Of a stretch of 64,000 bases of DNA, positions 12,126-23,689 are shown piece by piece. Position numbers and translations under genes: made by a program. Source of the stretch: Alligator mississippiensis. Its lineage: Eukaryota > Chordata > Crocodylia > Alligatoridae. The stretch covers positions 40,464,001 to 40,528,000 of the forward strand of contig NC_081826.1 of NCBI RefSeq assembly GCF_030867095.1, given 5' to 3'. The notes beneath the pieces are model-generated. The model saw only the letters and a program-made list of their open reading frames with translations. It ran no database searches and had not been told where the DNA came from. The first letter of the stretch is position 1, and every line of letters starts with the position of its first letter.

Positions 12126-13639
12126 AGGTAAGTGGGACTGTGGGGCAGGGCTCGGGAAGATGGTTGGGGGCTGAGGGAGTGGGTGCTGCTGCCGGCCCCA
12201 GGTGGAACACAACAGCTGGGAGCAGGGCCAGGGGGTGAGGGCAGGTGTGCCCCTCTGCGGGGGGGTTTTGTGGGAAAGTGATGTGGGGTGCAGTGTGGTG
12301 GTGCCCGCCATGTGCTGGCCACACACATACCACCTGGCTGGCTGCCCAGGGGAGGGGGAGAGGGAGGCTGGCATGCAGCCAGAGCACAGCTCCATGGCCA
12401 ACGCTGCAGCCATAGTGAGGGATGGGGGCACAGGGGTGGGGGGCTGGGGCTGGGGCTTGCACGCAGCGGCTGCTGCCACTTACTTGGAGGGCTGTGATGG
12501 CGGTGACAGCTGCTGCCTCCAAAACCTCCCACTGCTGCCGTGGAGCCATGCCTGGAGCTGTGTGTCTGGCTGCTGGGTGGCAGCAGCAGTGTGGTGGTGG
12601 CTGGACGGCACACACCCATCCCCACCACCACCCTACGCTGCGCCGCTGCTGCTGGCCGCACAGCTCTGAGCACAGCTCTGTGGCAGCAGCGGTAGTTTGT
12701 GGAGGCAGCGGCAGTCACTGCTGGCATGGGAAGCCACTGCCTCTTGCCTGTGGGGCTGCCCATGCCAGTGGTGGTGCACTGCATACAAAACCTCCTGCTG
12801 CTGCTGCGGAGCTGTGCTCAGAGCTGTGTGGCCGGCAGCAGCAGCGCAGTGTGATGGTGGGGCTGGTAATGGCTGCATGCCGCCTGGCCACTACCATGCT
12901 GCCGCTGCTGCCCGGCAGCCGGCCGCACAGCTCCAAGCACAGCTCCGCAGCAGCAGCAGGAGGTTTTGTACGCAGTGGCCATCACCGCTGGCAGCCTCAC
13001 AGGCAAGCGGCGGCAGCAGCAGCAGCTTCCCATGCCGGGGTGATGGCTGCTGCCTCCACAACCTCCTGCTGCCGCCGTGGAGCCGTACTCGGTGCTGTGC
13101 AGCCAGCAGCAGTGGTGCAATGGTGAGGCTGGGAATGGCTGCCTGCTGCCCGGCCACCACCACCCCACGTCGCGCTGCTGCCACCAGCCACACAGCTCCA
13201 GGCACAGTTCCGCAGTGGCAGTGGGAGGTTTTGGAGGCAGCAACTGTCACCACCATCACGGCCCTCAAAGTAAGTGGCAGCAGCCCCTGAATGCAAGCCC
13301 AAGCCCCAGCCCCAGCCCCACCCCATGCCCCCATCCCTCACCGTGGCTGCAGTGTCAGCCATGGAGCTATGCTCCAGTCACATGCCAGCCTCCCTCTCCC
13401 CCTCCCCCGGGCATTCAGCTGGGCGGCATGTGTGTGGCCAGCACATGGCAGGCACCACCACACTGTGCCCCGTATCACTTGCCTGAAAAGCCCTCCCTCA
13501 GAGGGGCACCCCTGCCCTCAACCCCTGGCCCTGCTCCCAGCTACGATGTGCCACCTGGGGCCGGCAGCACCCCCCACTCCCTCAGCCCCTAACCATCTTC
13601 CCCAGCCCTGCCCCACAGCCACCAAGCCCCACTTACCTC
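12126..13639. repeat. Giant palindrome, arms about 750 bases
   Basis: The sequence folds back on itself around position 12,880. The left tip 'aggtaagtggg' (12124-12134) is the complement of 'cccacttacct' (13629-13639). 'ccacttacttgg' at about 12477 pairs with 'caaagtaagtgg' at about 13265. 'cctcctgctgctgctgcgg' at about 12792 pairs with 'ccgcagcagcagcaggagg' at about 12945. The same near-identical peptide strings can be read from the minus strand of the left arm and the plus strand of the right arm, which explains the many long shadow frames. It is GC-rich with CAG/CTG runs. No gene is supported. Confidence 0.8.
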
Positions 13640-14261
13640 TAGGATTCAGGGGCAAAGGGCATGGCTCTGTGGTGACAGCCCTTAGCCACAAAGCCCCCCC
13701 ACCCTGTATGCAGCTGCCACCACCCCACACTGCCGCAGAGCTGTGCAGCCAGTTGTGGGGCATGCCGCTGCATGCAAGCCCCCCGTTTCACCCCCCAGCC
13801 GGGCAGCACATATGTGGTCCACACACGGTGGTTGCCACTGCACCGCTGCTGCCACACCCTGCGCCACTTGCCCACAAAGCCATTCAGGTGGGCATGGGAT
13901 GGTAGCGCAGGGTGCAGTGGCAGAGTTGTAGTGGCGGCCTCCATGTGCAAACCTCTTGTCAGGCTGGCTGGCATGTGTGTGGCCCGCAGAGTGGCACCCC
14001 TGCTCTCACCCCCCGGCCCTGCTCCTGGGAGTGGGCACAGGGGCACACTCCCTCCTTCTTGATCTATACCCCCAGCACCTTCCCTTTTCCACGCCCTGCC
14101 CTGCCCCTTCCCCCCACACATACTTTACCTACTGGGGTGGGTGTCAGTGTCAGTGTCTGTGGGTCCAGTCTGGGGGGCTGTTGCGAGGGGCATCAGGAGG
14201 GCTGTTGAGACTGTGGGGGGGAGTGTGGGGCACCAGCAGCACTGGGAGGGGCTTGAGGGGC

Positions 14262-14345
14262 CTTTAATTTTTTATCAAGGATTTTGGGTTTTTAACCAGA
14301 GAATTTGCAATTTTTAATCAGAGAAAACCAGGATCCCTGGTCATC
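14262..14345 (-). repeat. A-rich 'CTCTGATTAAAAA' block
   Basis: The reverse complement reads like the A-rich tail blocks at 31478-31590 and 46930-47045, with repeated 'ctctgattaaaaa(c)' words beside 'ccaggatcctgg'. The same repeat end therefore occurs at three places in the window. Confidence 0.5.
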
Positions 14346-14799
14346 ATTGTGCAGGAAAGCGCAACATATATTACAGACACACACACATGTTGCACCAAAC
14401 ATTATGAAGTGTACTGGAAAGGCAGGTGCCAGGTCTTCTGGCAGGGGAGGGGGAGGAGGTAGAGGAAGAACTGCAAGTACCCCCCGCCCCCAAAAAAACC
14501 CACAGACGCACCCTCTTTCCTGAGTCTTCTGGTGCTAATGGGAGTATAGGCAATGCGTAGCAGGGACATGGGAGGGCACATGCCCCTACTGAAATTGGCC
14601 CTTGCTGGCCAGGGAGTGGGGGCACTGAGAGAAATGCTAGCCAGTGCCCCCCCACCCTGTGATTTGCTAGCCAGGGAGTGGGGGAACCGAGAGAAGCACT
14701 GGTGGCACTTCCGGTTTTGCTGCCAGCGCTTCAGACCTCCCCCCCACCCAAGTTGGCAATCTGCTGCTAGTACCCCCTGCCCCCCAGACTCAGACCAGT

Positions 14800-17040
14800 C
14801 ACCCATGAGTGGGAGCAGTCTCTGCACCTGCAGCACCTCCACTAACACCAGTAATAACCACCAGCACCAGCATGACAGTCTCCACCACAATTTTAGTTCC
14901 CAGTGTGAGCCTTCCAGTGCCCCAGGAGGAGCTGGATCTGGAAGCAACAGAGCTGAGTGCCATAGTTAAGGAAATTCTAGGGAAGGAGGAAGGAGGGGGA
15001 ATTTGAGTTTGTGTTCCACATCCCTCATAGTTCCCCTAGAGACAGGTCTCTTCTGGAAGGCACTTGGAAGGAGGTTGTGGGGGCAGGTGGCTCAGTTCCT
15101 CCTGTTGTGGTGCCTCTGCTTGGTGAGGAGGGGAATAAGGCAGGATCCCCACCCTCAACCCACAAGCGGGGGGGGGGAAGGGGTAGTGTAGTGGGATCAC
15201 TTTGCGGTGGTAGATGGTCCCAGGTATGCTACCTGCCAGCACTGCCGAAAGCAGATCAGCCAGGGCAAGGAGGTGAAACACTTCACCACCATGACAATGG
15301 TGCTGCATCTCAGGAGGCAGCACCCTCTTGCCCCTGTTCCTCCTCAGCCTGGCACCAGTGGGAGCATGACCAAAAAGAAGTCCCCCTTTCACTCCAAAGC
15401 CCCCATCCCCAAGAATCAGAGGCAGACCACCCGGGACCAGTGGGGGAAAGGTGGAGACAAAGCGGAGCGTGTTCCCAAGGTGAACGAGGTCACCCAGAGC
15501 ATTGGGGAGATGCTTGCTCTGGATGGCCAGCCCTTCTCCTTTGTTGAGCATCCAGGGTTCAGGTGGCTCATGGTGCTCATGGCCCCATCCTATCAAGTGT
15601 CTGCATACACCACCTTTAGCAGGACGGTGGTCTCCTCCCTGTATGAGTCATGCAGGGAGTACTTGAGGGAGGAGTTGCAGAAGGTAGGGCTGCAGGTAGC
15701 TTTGCAGTTCACCTTGGACATCTGGAGCATCTGGGATGAAGATCACACCTACCTCTCCCTGACAGGGCATTGGTGTGATCAGTCAGGGCATTGGTAGGCT
15801 CTCCTTCAAGCGGAGGTCATGGATGGGTGCCACACAGCAAGGGAGATAATCATGACCATGAACCGCATGGTGCAGGGGTGGCTCATTGGGCAGGGTGAGC
15901 TCACCCACAGGTTCATGGTCACAGACAATGGGGCCAATATGGTCAAGGCAGTACATGATGCCAACTTTGTTGGCATCCTCTGTGTAGAACACAAGTTCCA
16001 CCTTATAGTCAGGGATGCCTTGGAGGGGGACAGGGCTCCTGGTGATGGCACCATCACTACCACTACCAGCTAGCTCATTTCAAAATGCAGGAAGGTGGTG
16101 GGTTACTTCCACCAGAGCATCAAGGCAGGCAAAGTGCTGTGGGACAAATAGGCAGAGCTGAGCATCCCACAGCACAAAATCATGCAGGATGTAGAGACTT
16201 GGTGGAACTCCACATACCTGATGCTCAAAAGGTTGGTCAAGCAACACAAGGCCATCCATTAGATGGTCTTGGTTGGGGAGAGTGGGATCAGTGGCCCCCT
16301 TAACAAAACAGTATGGGATATCATCTAGATCTTGGTGGTCTTCAAGCCATTCCTCAAGGCCACCACGAGTCTCAGCACTGGTGATGCCCTCTTTAGCTAG
16401 GTGATCCCCATAGTGAAGGAGCTTTAGAATGAAATGGAGAAGTTCCAGGGGATCGATGTTCCTGGCTAGGGCAGCTGCTTTCACCAGTGGTGCAGGCACT
16501 GGTGAAGTGGCTGAAGGAGGGCATCAAAAAACAGCTGGATCCATTGTGGTCCAGTATGGTCCATGTGCTAGCAGGGAGCATCTGCAGCAGGAAAACCCTC
16601 GATCACTGGACAGAGGTTCTGGTTAATAGAGTTAGGGAGGCAGAAGGGCAAAGACAGAAGGACGTGGAAGAAGGGGATCGCTTTTCCCATGCCAGCACTC
16701 CAACCATGAGCCAATCTCCTCCACCACAGCCACTGGCAGTGTGGGCCAAGGGCATGGTTTTAATGTTGGGGTCCAGAGACACCAGACTCCAACATCTGGC
16801 AGGTAGCGCAGAGGCCTCAGTGGCTACCTATCTCACTGAGAACATGGAGCCACTGCACTGTGACCCCTTGGCCTACTAGGCAACCCACAGCCAGGTGTGG
16901 CAGGATCTGGCCAGGGTTGCCCAGGAACACCTGTCCTGTCCACCAACCAGTGTTCCAAGTGAAAGGGTGTTCAGCATTGTTGGGGATTTTGTGACACTGC
17001 TGGTGGCACAGCAGCCCCAGGAAATGCTAGGACCATGAAC
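14800..17040 (+). pseudogene. hAT transposase with BED zinc finger (ZBED1-like), broken
   Basis: The protein would bind the transposon ends through a BED finger and catalyse cut-and-paste transposition. The N-terminal part is readable at 14809-15006 and 15011-15200. The BED finger lies at 15192-15335, with a CX2C pair in 'YATCQHCRKQ' and an HX4H pair in 'LHLRRQH', so all four metal ligands are kept. The RNase H-like catalytic region follows: 'FTLDIWSIWDEDHTYLSLTGHW' lies at about 15710-15780, 'VTDNGANMVKAV' near 15920 and 'EHKFHLIVRDAL' near 15985. A C-terminal hAT dimerisation segment with 'LSCPPTSVPSERVFSIVGD' (ordinary spelling slightly different in the DNA) lies at about 16930-16985. Frame changes near the G tract at 15168 and after 15800, and in-frame stops after 15797, 16073 and beyond 16300, break it. 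Codon use is GC-rich. Identity with ZBED-type hATs is confident; the exact family is not. Confidence 0.8.
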
Positions 17041-17629
17041 CTCCCTGGTGAAAGGCATGTAGGGGGCACCTGATAACTTCCAGCCACCACACTCATGTAC
17101 AGTCCTGGCTGGGGAAAGCCCAAACCTGTAAGACCTTTGAGAGGCCTCAGGCTTACTCATTGCAGTGGAGTTGTGAGGGTGAGAACAGGCAGGTGGCTCA
17201 GACCTGACCAGAGGTATACTCAACTAGTCTGTGTTGGGGCCAGGACACAAATTGGGGGTCAAAGGGCCAGGGGCCCACTGCAAGGAATGTCCAGAGCAAG
17301 AGGCTTGGGATTCTGACTGGCCTGAAGGTGGGGCTAGGGCCAAAGGGGAGCCAAAGGTCCCAGAGAAGGGACCACAGCTGGAAGGGGTGAAGGTTGCAAT
17401 CTGCGAGGCATGGGCTGCAGTGTAGGGAAGGTACGGAGCTGCGGAATGGATGACTTCAGGGGCCTAAATGGGTAGCTCCACCTGGATAGCTTCTGAATCA
17501 GTTTTCCATCAAGGCATGGCAGATGAAAGAGGGGTGGGTGGTTGGCCCAGGAACAGGTGGACAGACCAAGATCTAAGCAGCACCGGGAAGGCTCCCTGTT
17601 ACAGACTACCATCCCTGCTGCATTCATCC

Positions 17630-18530
17630 AGCTCTGCCTTAAGACACACAAGGAAAGCAAGATTATTTGGGTCAATCTGATATCTTCTATTAGACCAACT
17701 AAATAGTTGGAGAAATATATCTTAGCAAGCTTTTGGGTTTAAAACCCCTTCATCAGGCTGAGGAAGCTTCTGCAGTTGTTGTGTGCTTTTCCTGGATGTA
17801 GTGAATAGTAAAGAAGCCAGAGGCTGGTAAGCATGCAAGAAAGCCAGTCAGTGAAAATGTAAATTGAGGCATCAGGGGGTGAGAAACAGGTGGGGGGGTG
17901 GGGGGAAAAGGGGGATATAATAGGTGAAAGTGGAGAGGTACCTCGGGAGTCAAATGTCAGGCAGGTTATAGTGTGTCATAAATCCAATGTCTATATTGAG
18001 TCCATGAGTTTTTGTATCTAGGAGGTTGATGAAGTGAAGTTCATAAGCTCATCTGTGAAAAGTGTTTTGTAAATTCCCTTTGAGGATCAGGACTGAGAGA
18101 TTGGAGAGAGAGTGGTTTTCTTGTGAGAAATGTGCCCCACTGGTAACTGGGTGTTCTTGTCTTTAATGGATTTCCGGTGTGCGTTCATTCTGGTGCACAG
18201 TTGTTGTTTGATCTCTCCGACATATTTTCCATCAGGGCATTTGGTGCACTGGATGAAATATATAACATTTCTGGAGGTGCAGCTCTAAGAGTCAGGAATG
18301 GTGATGGTTCTGTTGTGAGGTGTACTAATTGTTGGGTACTGGAGATATGTTAGTAAATTTTGCATTTCTTGTCATGGCATAGTCTGGATCCATTTGGTGT
18401 GTTTTGGGATGTAGGAAGTTTGATTCTGGTGATGAGGTTAGTGAGGTTCGGTGCGTGTTTGAATTTACAAAACACTTTTCACAGATGAGCCTATGAACTT
18501 CACTTCATCAACCTCCTAGATATAAAAAAT
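17630..18530 (-). mobile_element. Penelope-like element, 3' part with GIY-YIG domain
   Basis: On the minus strand the stretch encodes the C-terminal endonuclease region of a Penelope-like retroelement. A Cys-rich linker ('RLCHDKKCKIY', about 18370-18400) is followed by 'CTSRNVIYFIQCTKC' and 'GKYVGEIKQQLCTRMNAHR' (about 18170-18290), the YIQ...YVG core of GIY-YIG nucleases with the Arg and His that follow. The C-terminal 'YELHFINLLDTKTHGLNIDIGF' region lies at about 17990-18060. The reverse transcriptase is absent. The linker and nuclease parts need frame changes and contain stops. Complementary 68-base segments bound it (18009-18076 and 18461-18528). It inserts next to unique DNA and is decayed. 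Confidence 0.75.
18009..18528. repeat. 68-base inverted repeat of the Penelope-like element
   Basis: The segment at 18009-18076, starting TTTTTGTATCTAGGAGG, is repeated as its reverse complement at 18461-18528, ending CCTCCTAGATATAAAAA, with only a few mismatches. Both contain the same stretch of the element's coding 3' region. Inverted partial copies joined to the main copy are a known habit of Penelope-like elements. Confidence 0.85.
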
Positions 18531-18534
18531 CATG

Positions 18535-19560
18535 GATCAGCTGACTTGGTGAGTGCTGCCAGCTGTCCATCTGGCTTGGGAAAAGAAGCTGGGTAGCCTG
18601 GCTCCAGCAGGATCTGGCCTTCAGTTCCCACAGGCAGCAGGAGTGCAGAAGGAATTGAAGGGGGGTTGCGACTGTAACCCACTACATCTGCTCCTGTTAA
18701 CAGTTTAGGAAAGCCTTACTCATCTACAAATAAAGAGAATGATCATCTATAAGGATGAATAACAGTTTTCTGTAAAGGTAAGGTAGTGTTCATCTACAGT
18801 CAGTAACATTTGAATAACCTACTGCTATTTATGAGTTTTGAGGTGCAGCTCCAGTCTTGTCACATCTTTAAGATACTTTAAAGCTGCTTTAGGGCATCTT
18901 TTATATGAGACTGTAACAGAGCCTCTGTCCCATTACTGAGAGGGGGAGGGAGCCCATGGTCCACCAGTCAGCCCAGCCCCTCTGAATAGATTCATAATGG
19001 CAAAGGGAACCTTAAATAAAATGGCCACCTGCCCCAGGTGTGGATTGTGATTGGCAGGCTTGGGGTGGTGACCGAAGGAGAGGCTCATAAGTCCAGGACT
19101 TGGCCCAGAAGAGGAGTCTGGCCATAGGAAATGGAGGAGACAGAGCTCCAGGGAAGAGCCTGCCCAAGCTGCCTACAGAGGAAGAACAAAATGAACCCTG
19201 CACCTGGAGCAGTGAGAGTTAAGTACCTCTAACCTTTATATTGGTGCTACCATGAAGCAGGGCTAACCCCAACAGGGATGTCTTGTGCTTTGATGAACTT
19301 TGTGTTTTGAGAGGAGATGTTCATGCTTTTGACTTACATTTAAACTGGAGGAGTAGAGTGGCTGTAAGGGGTGGATTGGAGGCCACTGGGGTGCAGCAGG
19401 GGCACCAAGTTCAGAGCATTCCTAGGGCCTGGAAACCAGTGTCCCACAGGGGGCTGAGATGGAACTGGGGCCCCAGAACCTCGGTCCTGGTATGGTTTGA
19501 GCAGCAGGACCCAGACAGATTGAAAGTGAAGGTGGTCAAGGGCCCTAAGGAAGGTGGTCA
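18535..19560. other. Unassigned sequence before the first long CR1
   Basis: No gene is supported. 18,900-19,560 has a promoter-like, GC-richer composition and resembles the 5' part of some repeat, but I cannot name the family. A perfect tandem duplication of about 22 bases, 'aaggtggtcaagggccctaa', lies at about 19528-19571, just where recognisable CR1 sequence begins. Confidence 0.4.
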
Positions 19561-19571
19561 AGGGCCCTAAG

Positions 19572-20238
19572 GCCCACTGCACCAAGGCCCCTGCCCCGCC
19601 AGAGCTGGGCAACAGGTATGCACCTCTTGCTGCTCCAGCAGATCCTGCTGAGTTGCTGGCTCCCATAGGCAACATGGGCCCAACTTCAGCTACCACCCCT
19701 GCTCTCCCCAAGACAAAACATAAGGTGTTTCTTGTGGGAGACTCCCTCCTGAGGGGGACTGAGGGGGCAATCTGCCACCACGACCCCTTAGCTTGGGAAG
19801 TCTGCTGCCCAGGGGCCTGGGGCCCGCATCTGGGACATTGCGGAGAGGATCCCAAAGGTCCTCAAACCCACAGACCACTATCCCACATTCCTTATTCATG
19901 TGGGCACCAATGACACGGCTCGGAGCACTCCCAGCTGGGTCATGAGGCGCTACAGGGATTTGGGAGCAGGGCTAAAGGTCCTGGGGGCACAGGTGGTGTT
20001 CTCGTCGATCCTCCCAGTTTCAGGCTATGGGCTGAGGAGGGAGAGGAGGATCCACATGGTCAACCAAAGACTGCAGCGCTGGTGTCATTGGGAAGGTTTT
20101 GGCTTTCATGACCACAGCCCGCTCTTTGGTGAGAGAGGCAGCGAGCTGCTGGGAAGAGATGGCCTCCACCCCTCTCCACTGGGGAGGAGGCTCTTCTCAG
20201 CCAGACTGGCTGACCTGCTCCACCCGGCTTTAAACTAA
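19572..20238 (+). pseudogene. CR1 ORF1, SGNH esterase-like domain, one frame change
   Basis: CR1 ORF1 proteins carry an SGNH-hydrolase (esterase) domain with an accessory role in retrotransposition. 'VFLVGDSLLRGTEGAI' holds the GDS block with the nucleophile Ser (about 19728-19775). 'GTNDTARSTPSWVMRRYRDL' holds the GTND block (about 19900-19960). 'GRDGLHPSPLGRRLFSARLADLL' holds the Asp-x-x-His block (about 20150-20220). The first block is in one frame and the last two in another. The change lies between about 19790 and 19870, near the run 'cccaggggcc'. All catalytic blocks are still readable. Confidence 0.8.
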
Positions 20239-20369
20239 GCTCGCTGGAGGTCGGGGGGACTACCGCCACTGCTGGCCCACTGAGCAATCCTTGCAAAGCC
20301 AGCGGGTCAAGGCACTTAAGGGAGCCCACCCCTGCCCCAGCCCTGGTAAAATCTGTGGGCAAGGAAGGA

Positions 20370-23163
20370 GCCCCCCAGGGGGCACTTGCCTGCCTGTACA
20401 CAAATGCCAGGAGCTTGGGGAATAAGCAGGAGGAGCTCATCCTCCTGCTCAATGCAAATAATTATGATGTCATAGGGATAACGGAGACCTGGTAGGACTC
20501 CACCCATGACTGGACCACGGGTATAGATGGCTATACCCTGTACAGGAGGGATTGTGTAGATAAAAGGGGCAGGGGTGTAGCTCTCTATGTTAAGGAAAGC
20601 TACACGTCCCTGCAAGCCGATATTGGCGACCAGGGTGGATGACTGGAGACCCTCTGGGTTAAAATCCGTGGGGAACACAGCACAGGGGACACAATGGTGG
20701 GAGTCTACTACAGACCTTCCACCCAAAGTCCTGAGCTTGACCAGGAGTTTGCCCGGGAACTGGCTGAGGCAGCATGCTCCAGAACCATGGTTGTCATGGG
20801 TGACTTCAATTACCCAGACATCTCGTGGGAGGATCGCTCAGCAAAATCTGAGCGGTCGCAAAGCTTCCTGTCGTGTGTGGATGACCTCTACCTGACTCAA
20901 GAAGTCTATGGGCCAACGAGAGGCAAAGCGCTGCTCGACCTGGTACTGGCTACTGGGGATGACCTAGTCGGCGACCTAGTGATCGATGGGAAGCTGGGTG
21001 ACAGCGACCACGAGCTGATCACCTTGATCATCTGCCGAAAAGCTAGCAAGTCAGTCAGCAACACAGAAGTCCTTGACTTCAGGAAAGCCGACTTTGACAA
21101 GCTCAGGAGGCCCTGAGCTCCTTGTCAGTGAGGCCCTAAGGGACTATGACCACAGGGAGAGGGGAGTTCAAGAAGAGTAGTTGCTCCTCAAGGGAGCAAT
21201 CCTCAATGCACAAACTAAGTCTATTCCATCATGGAGGAAAGGCAGCAAGAGGGCATATCAGCCCCCCTGGCTCTCCAGGGACCTAGCAGACCTCCTGAGG
21301 GTAAAAAGAAAGGCCTACAAAGGATGGAGGATGGGAGTCACCTCCAAGGAGGATTATTCTGCACTGGTCCGGTCCTGTAGGGAGCATACCAGGAAAGCCA
21401 AGGCTGCAACTGAACTCCAACTAGCTTTGAGCATCAAGGACAATAAAAAGTCCTTTTTCAGATATGTGGGGAGCCGGAGGAAAAGCAGGGGCAACATTGG
21501 ACCCCTGCTGAACCAGATGGGGAAACTGATAACTGACGCCCAGGAAAAAGCCAACCTATTAAATAGGTACTTTGCGTCGGTCTTTCATCAGTCCCATGGG
21601 ACGCCCATGCCCGCTACGGGACAGGGAAGTCCGGGTGAGGGTGACCCCCTGCCCTCCATTAATGCTGACTTCGTGAAGGAACATCTTGAGAAGCTGGATA
21701 CCTTCAAGTCAGCCGGCCCTGACAATCTTCACTCCAGGGTACTCAAGGAGCTGGCGAGCATCATAGCCCAGCCTCTAGCATGGATCTTTGAAAACTCTTG
21801 GCGCTCTGGTGTAGTGCCCGAAGACTGGAAGAAGGACAATGTGGTGCCTATCTTCAAGAAAGGGAGGAAAGTGGATCCGGCTAACTATAGGCCCATTAGC
21901 CTGACTTCTATCCCGGGGAAGATCTTAGAAAAGTTTATTAAAGAGGCCATCCTTAATGGACTGGCCGACGCCAACATCTTAAAGCATAGCCAGCACGGGT
22001 TTGTTGCGGGTAGGTCTTGCTTGACCAATCTCATTTCCTTCTACGACCAGGTGACCTATCACCTGGACAAGGGAGAAGAGATTGATGTCATATATCTAGA
22101 CTTCAAAAAAGCTTTTGATCTGGTATCCCATTATCACCTCTTGGTGAAACTGGCCAATTGTTGCCTTGGGTCCACCACGATCCACTGGCTGGGAAATTGG
22201 CTCCATGGTCAGACCCAGAGGGTAGTAATTGATGGAAGTCACTCATCATGGTGTCCTGTGACCAGTGGGGTCCCCCAAGGCTCTGTCCTTGGACCCATAC
22301 TGTTCAACATCTTCATTAATGATGAGGACACTGGAGTCAGAAGCGGACTGGCCAAGTTCACCGATGACACCAAACTTTGGAGCAAAGCATCCACACCAGA
22401 AGACAGGTGGGTGATCCAGGCTGACCTGGACAGGCTCAGCAAGCGGGCAGACGAGAATCCGATGGTGTTCAATGCCGATAAATGCAAGGTTCTCCACCTT
22501 GGGAAGAAAAACCCACAGCATCCTTATAGGCTCGGCAGTGCTATGTTGGCTAGCACTATGGAAGAAAGAGACTTGGGGGTCATCATTGACCACAAGATGA
22601 ACATGAGCCTGAAATGCGATGCGGCGGCTAGTAAAGCGACCAAAACGCTGGCTTGCATCCATAGATGCTTCTCAAGCAAATCCCGGGACGTCATTCTCCC
22701 CTTGTACTCGGCCTTGGTGAGGCTGCAGCTGGAGTACTGTGTCCAGTTTTGGGCTCCACAATTCAGAAAGGATGTGGAGAAGCTTGAGAGAGTACAGAGA
22801 AGAGCCATGCACATGATCAGAGGTCAGGGAAGCAGACCCTACGATGACAGGCTGAGCGCCCTGGGGCTCTTTAGCCTGGAAAAGCGCAGGCTCAGGGGGG
22901 ATCTGATGGCCACCTATAAGTTTATCAGGGGTGACCACCAGTATCTGGGGGAACGTTTGTTCACCAGAGTGCCCCTAGGGATGACGACTAGGTCAAACGG
23001 TTGTAAACTACTACAAGACCGTTTCAGGCTGGACATAAGGAAGAATTTCTTTACTGTCCGAGCCCCCAAGGTCTGGAACAGCCTGCCACCGGAGGTGGTT
23101 CAAGCACCTACATTGAACACCTTCAAGAGCAAACTGGATGCTTATCTTGCTGGGATCCTATGA
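20370..23163 (+). pseudogene. CR1 ORF2: APE endonuclease and reverse transcriptase
   Basis: The endonuclease begins with 'LACLYTNARSLGNKQEELI' at about 20387 and keeps 'ITET', 'GDFNYPDISW' (about 20800) and 'LGDSDHELI' (about 20995). Stops interrupt it at about 20493 and 20640, and another ends the frame at 21114. From 21181 a single 660-codon open frame carries the whole reverse transcriptase: 'NYRPISLTSIPGKILEKFI', 'QHGFVAGRSCLTNLI', 'VIYLDFKKAFDLV', '[15 protein letters not shown]' and 'KFTDDTKLW'. The usual FADD is FTDD here, but both catalytic Asp are present. The C-terminal thumb/connection 'PLYSALVRLQLEYCVQFWAP' and the end 'TLNTFKSKLDAYLAGIL' are intact. Three stops make ORF2 dead as a whole, but decay is light. 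Confidence 0.9.
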
Positions 23164-23285
23164 CCCCAGCTGACTTCCTGCCCTTTGGGCAGGGGGCTGC
23201 ACTCAATCTTCCAAGGTCCCTTCCAGCCCTAATGTCTATGAAATCTATGAACCAAGGCCAGGAAGGACCTTAGTTCAGACAAGGA

Positions 23286-23338
23286 CCCATCATATCATAT
23301 CATATCATATCATATCATATCATATCATATCATATCAT
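23286..23338. repeat. (CATAT)n pentanucleotide microsatellite
   Basis: About ten uninterrupted CATAT units, directly behind the end of CR1 copy 1. It may have grown from the LINE's own tail. Confidence 0.95.
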
Positions 23339-23689
23339 AAAACCCATATCTGCCTTCTGGGGAAATCATCCATGTGAAACTATAACACCAAGATGTAGCA
23401 GAATAGATAACAGTAGGGGGAAGGACCCCGAGAGACCGGAAGCAAGCATGAGGAGGTAGGGAGGCAGATGATGAGTCAGACCAGGGACCTTGTCACACCA
23501 ACACTGAATTTTTTATTACAGACTGGCAGGCAAGTCCCCCACCCCTTTTCGGACCTAATGATGAAGATTCCTAGGTACACAACGTGCCTATTCTGCCATA
23601 CCACAGCCTACAGTAATGCCTGTGTGGTTCTCTTCCTTCCTTTGTTTAACAGACCATTCCAGCCCATAGCCTCTATAGGACTAGTAAGT

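Larger units (their letters stand above)
11645..17050 (+). mobile_element. Large hAT (ZBED-type) DNA transposon, decayed
   Basis: The left end reads 'aggctgtgcgaagcttcgg' followed by dense GATTCAG/CTGAATC subterminal repeats (11680-11815). A related terminus lies at 63540-63700. The body holds a 1.5 kb palindrome (12126-13639), GC-rich sequence and then a BED-finger hAT transposase (about 14800-17040). An ATG followed directly by a GTAAGT donor-like site lies at 12121-12131, and a pyrimidine-rich CAG acceptor-like site lies near 14788, so the coding region may once have been spliced. The right terminus and target duplication were not found, so the right limit is approximate. Confidence 0.6.
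19572..23255 (+). mobile_element. CR1 LINE, nearly full length (copy 1)
   Basis: This copy carries ORF1 (esterase-like), the endonuclease and the reverse transcriptase in order, followed by a short 3' tail with the CR1-type octamer-like repeat 'tctatgaaatctatgaa' at 23230-23250. It is about 3.7 kb long, so little of the 5' end is missing. A CATAT microsatellite follows. No target duplication is evident, as is usual for CR1. It shares sequence with the fragment at 52612-53040, which appears to belong to the same subfamily. Confidence 0.9.

Noticed and set aside
12066-13905. Many long overlapping open frames on both strands, 100-234 codons
   Set aside because: They lie in a GC-rich palindrome with CAG/CTG runs. 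The same peptides appear on opposite strands of the two arms, and none carries a domain, so they are compositional shadows.
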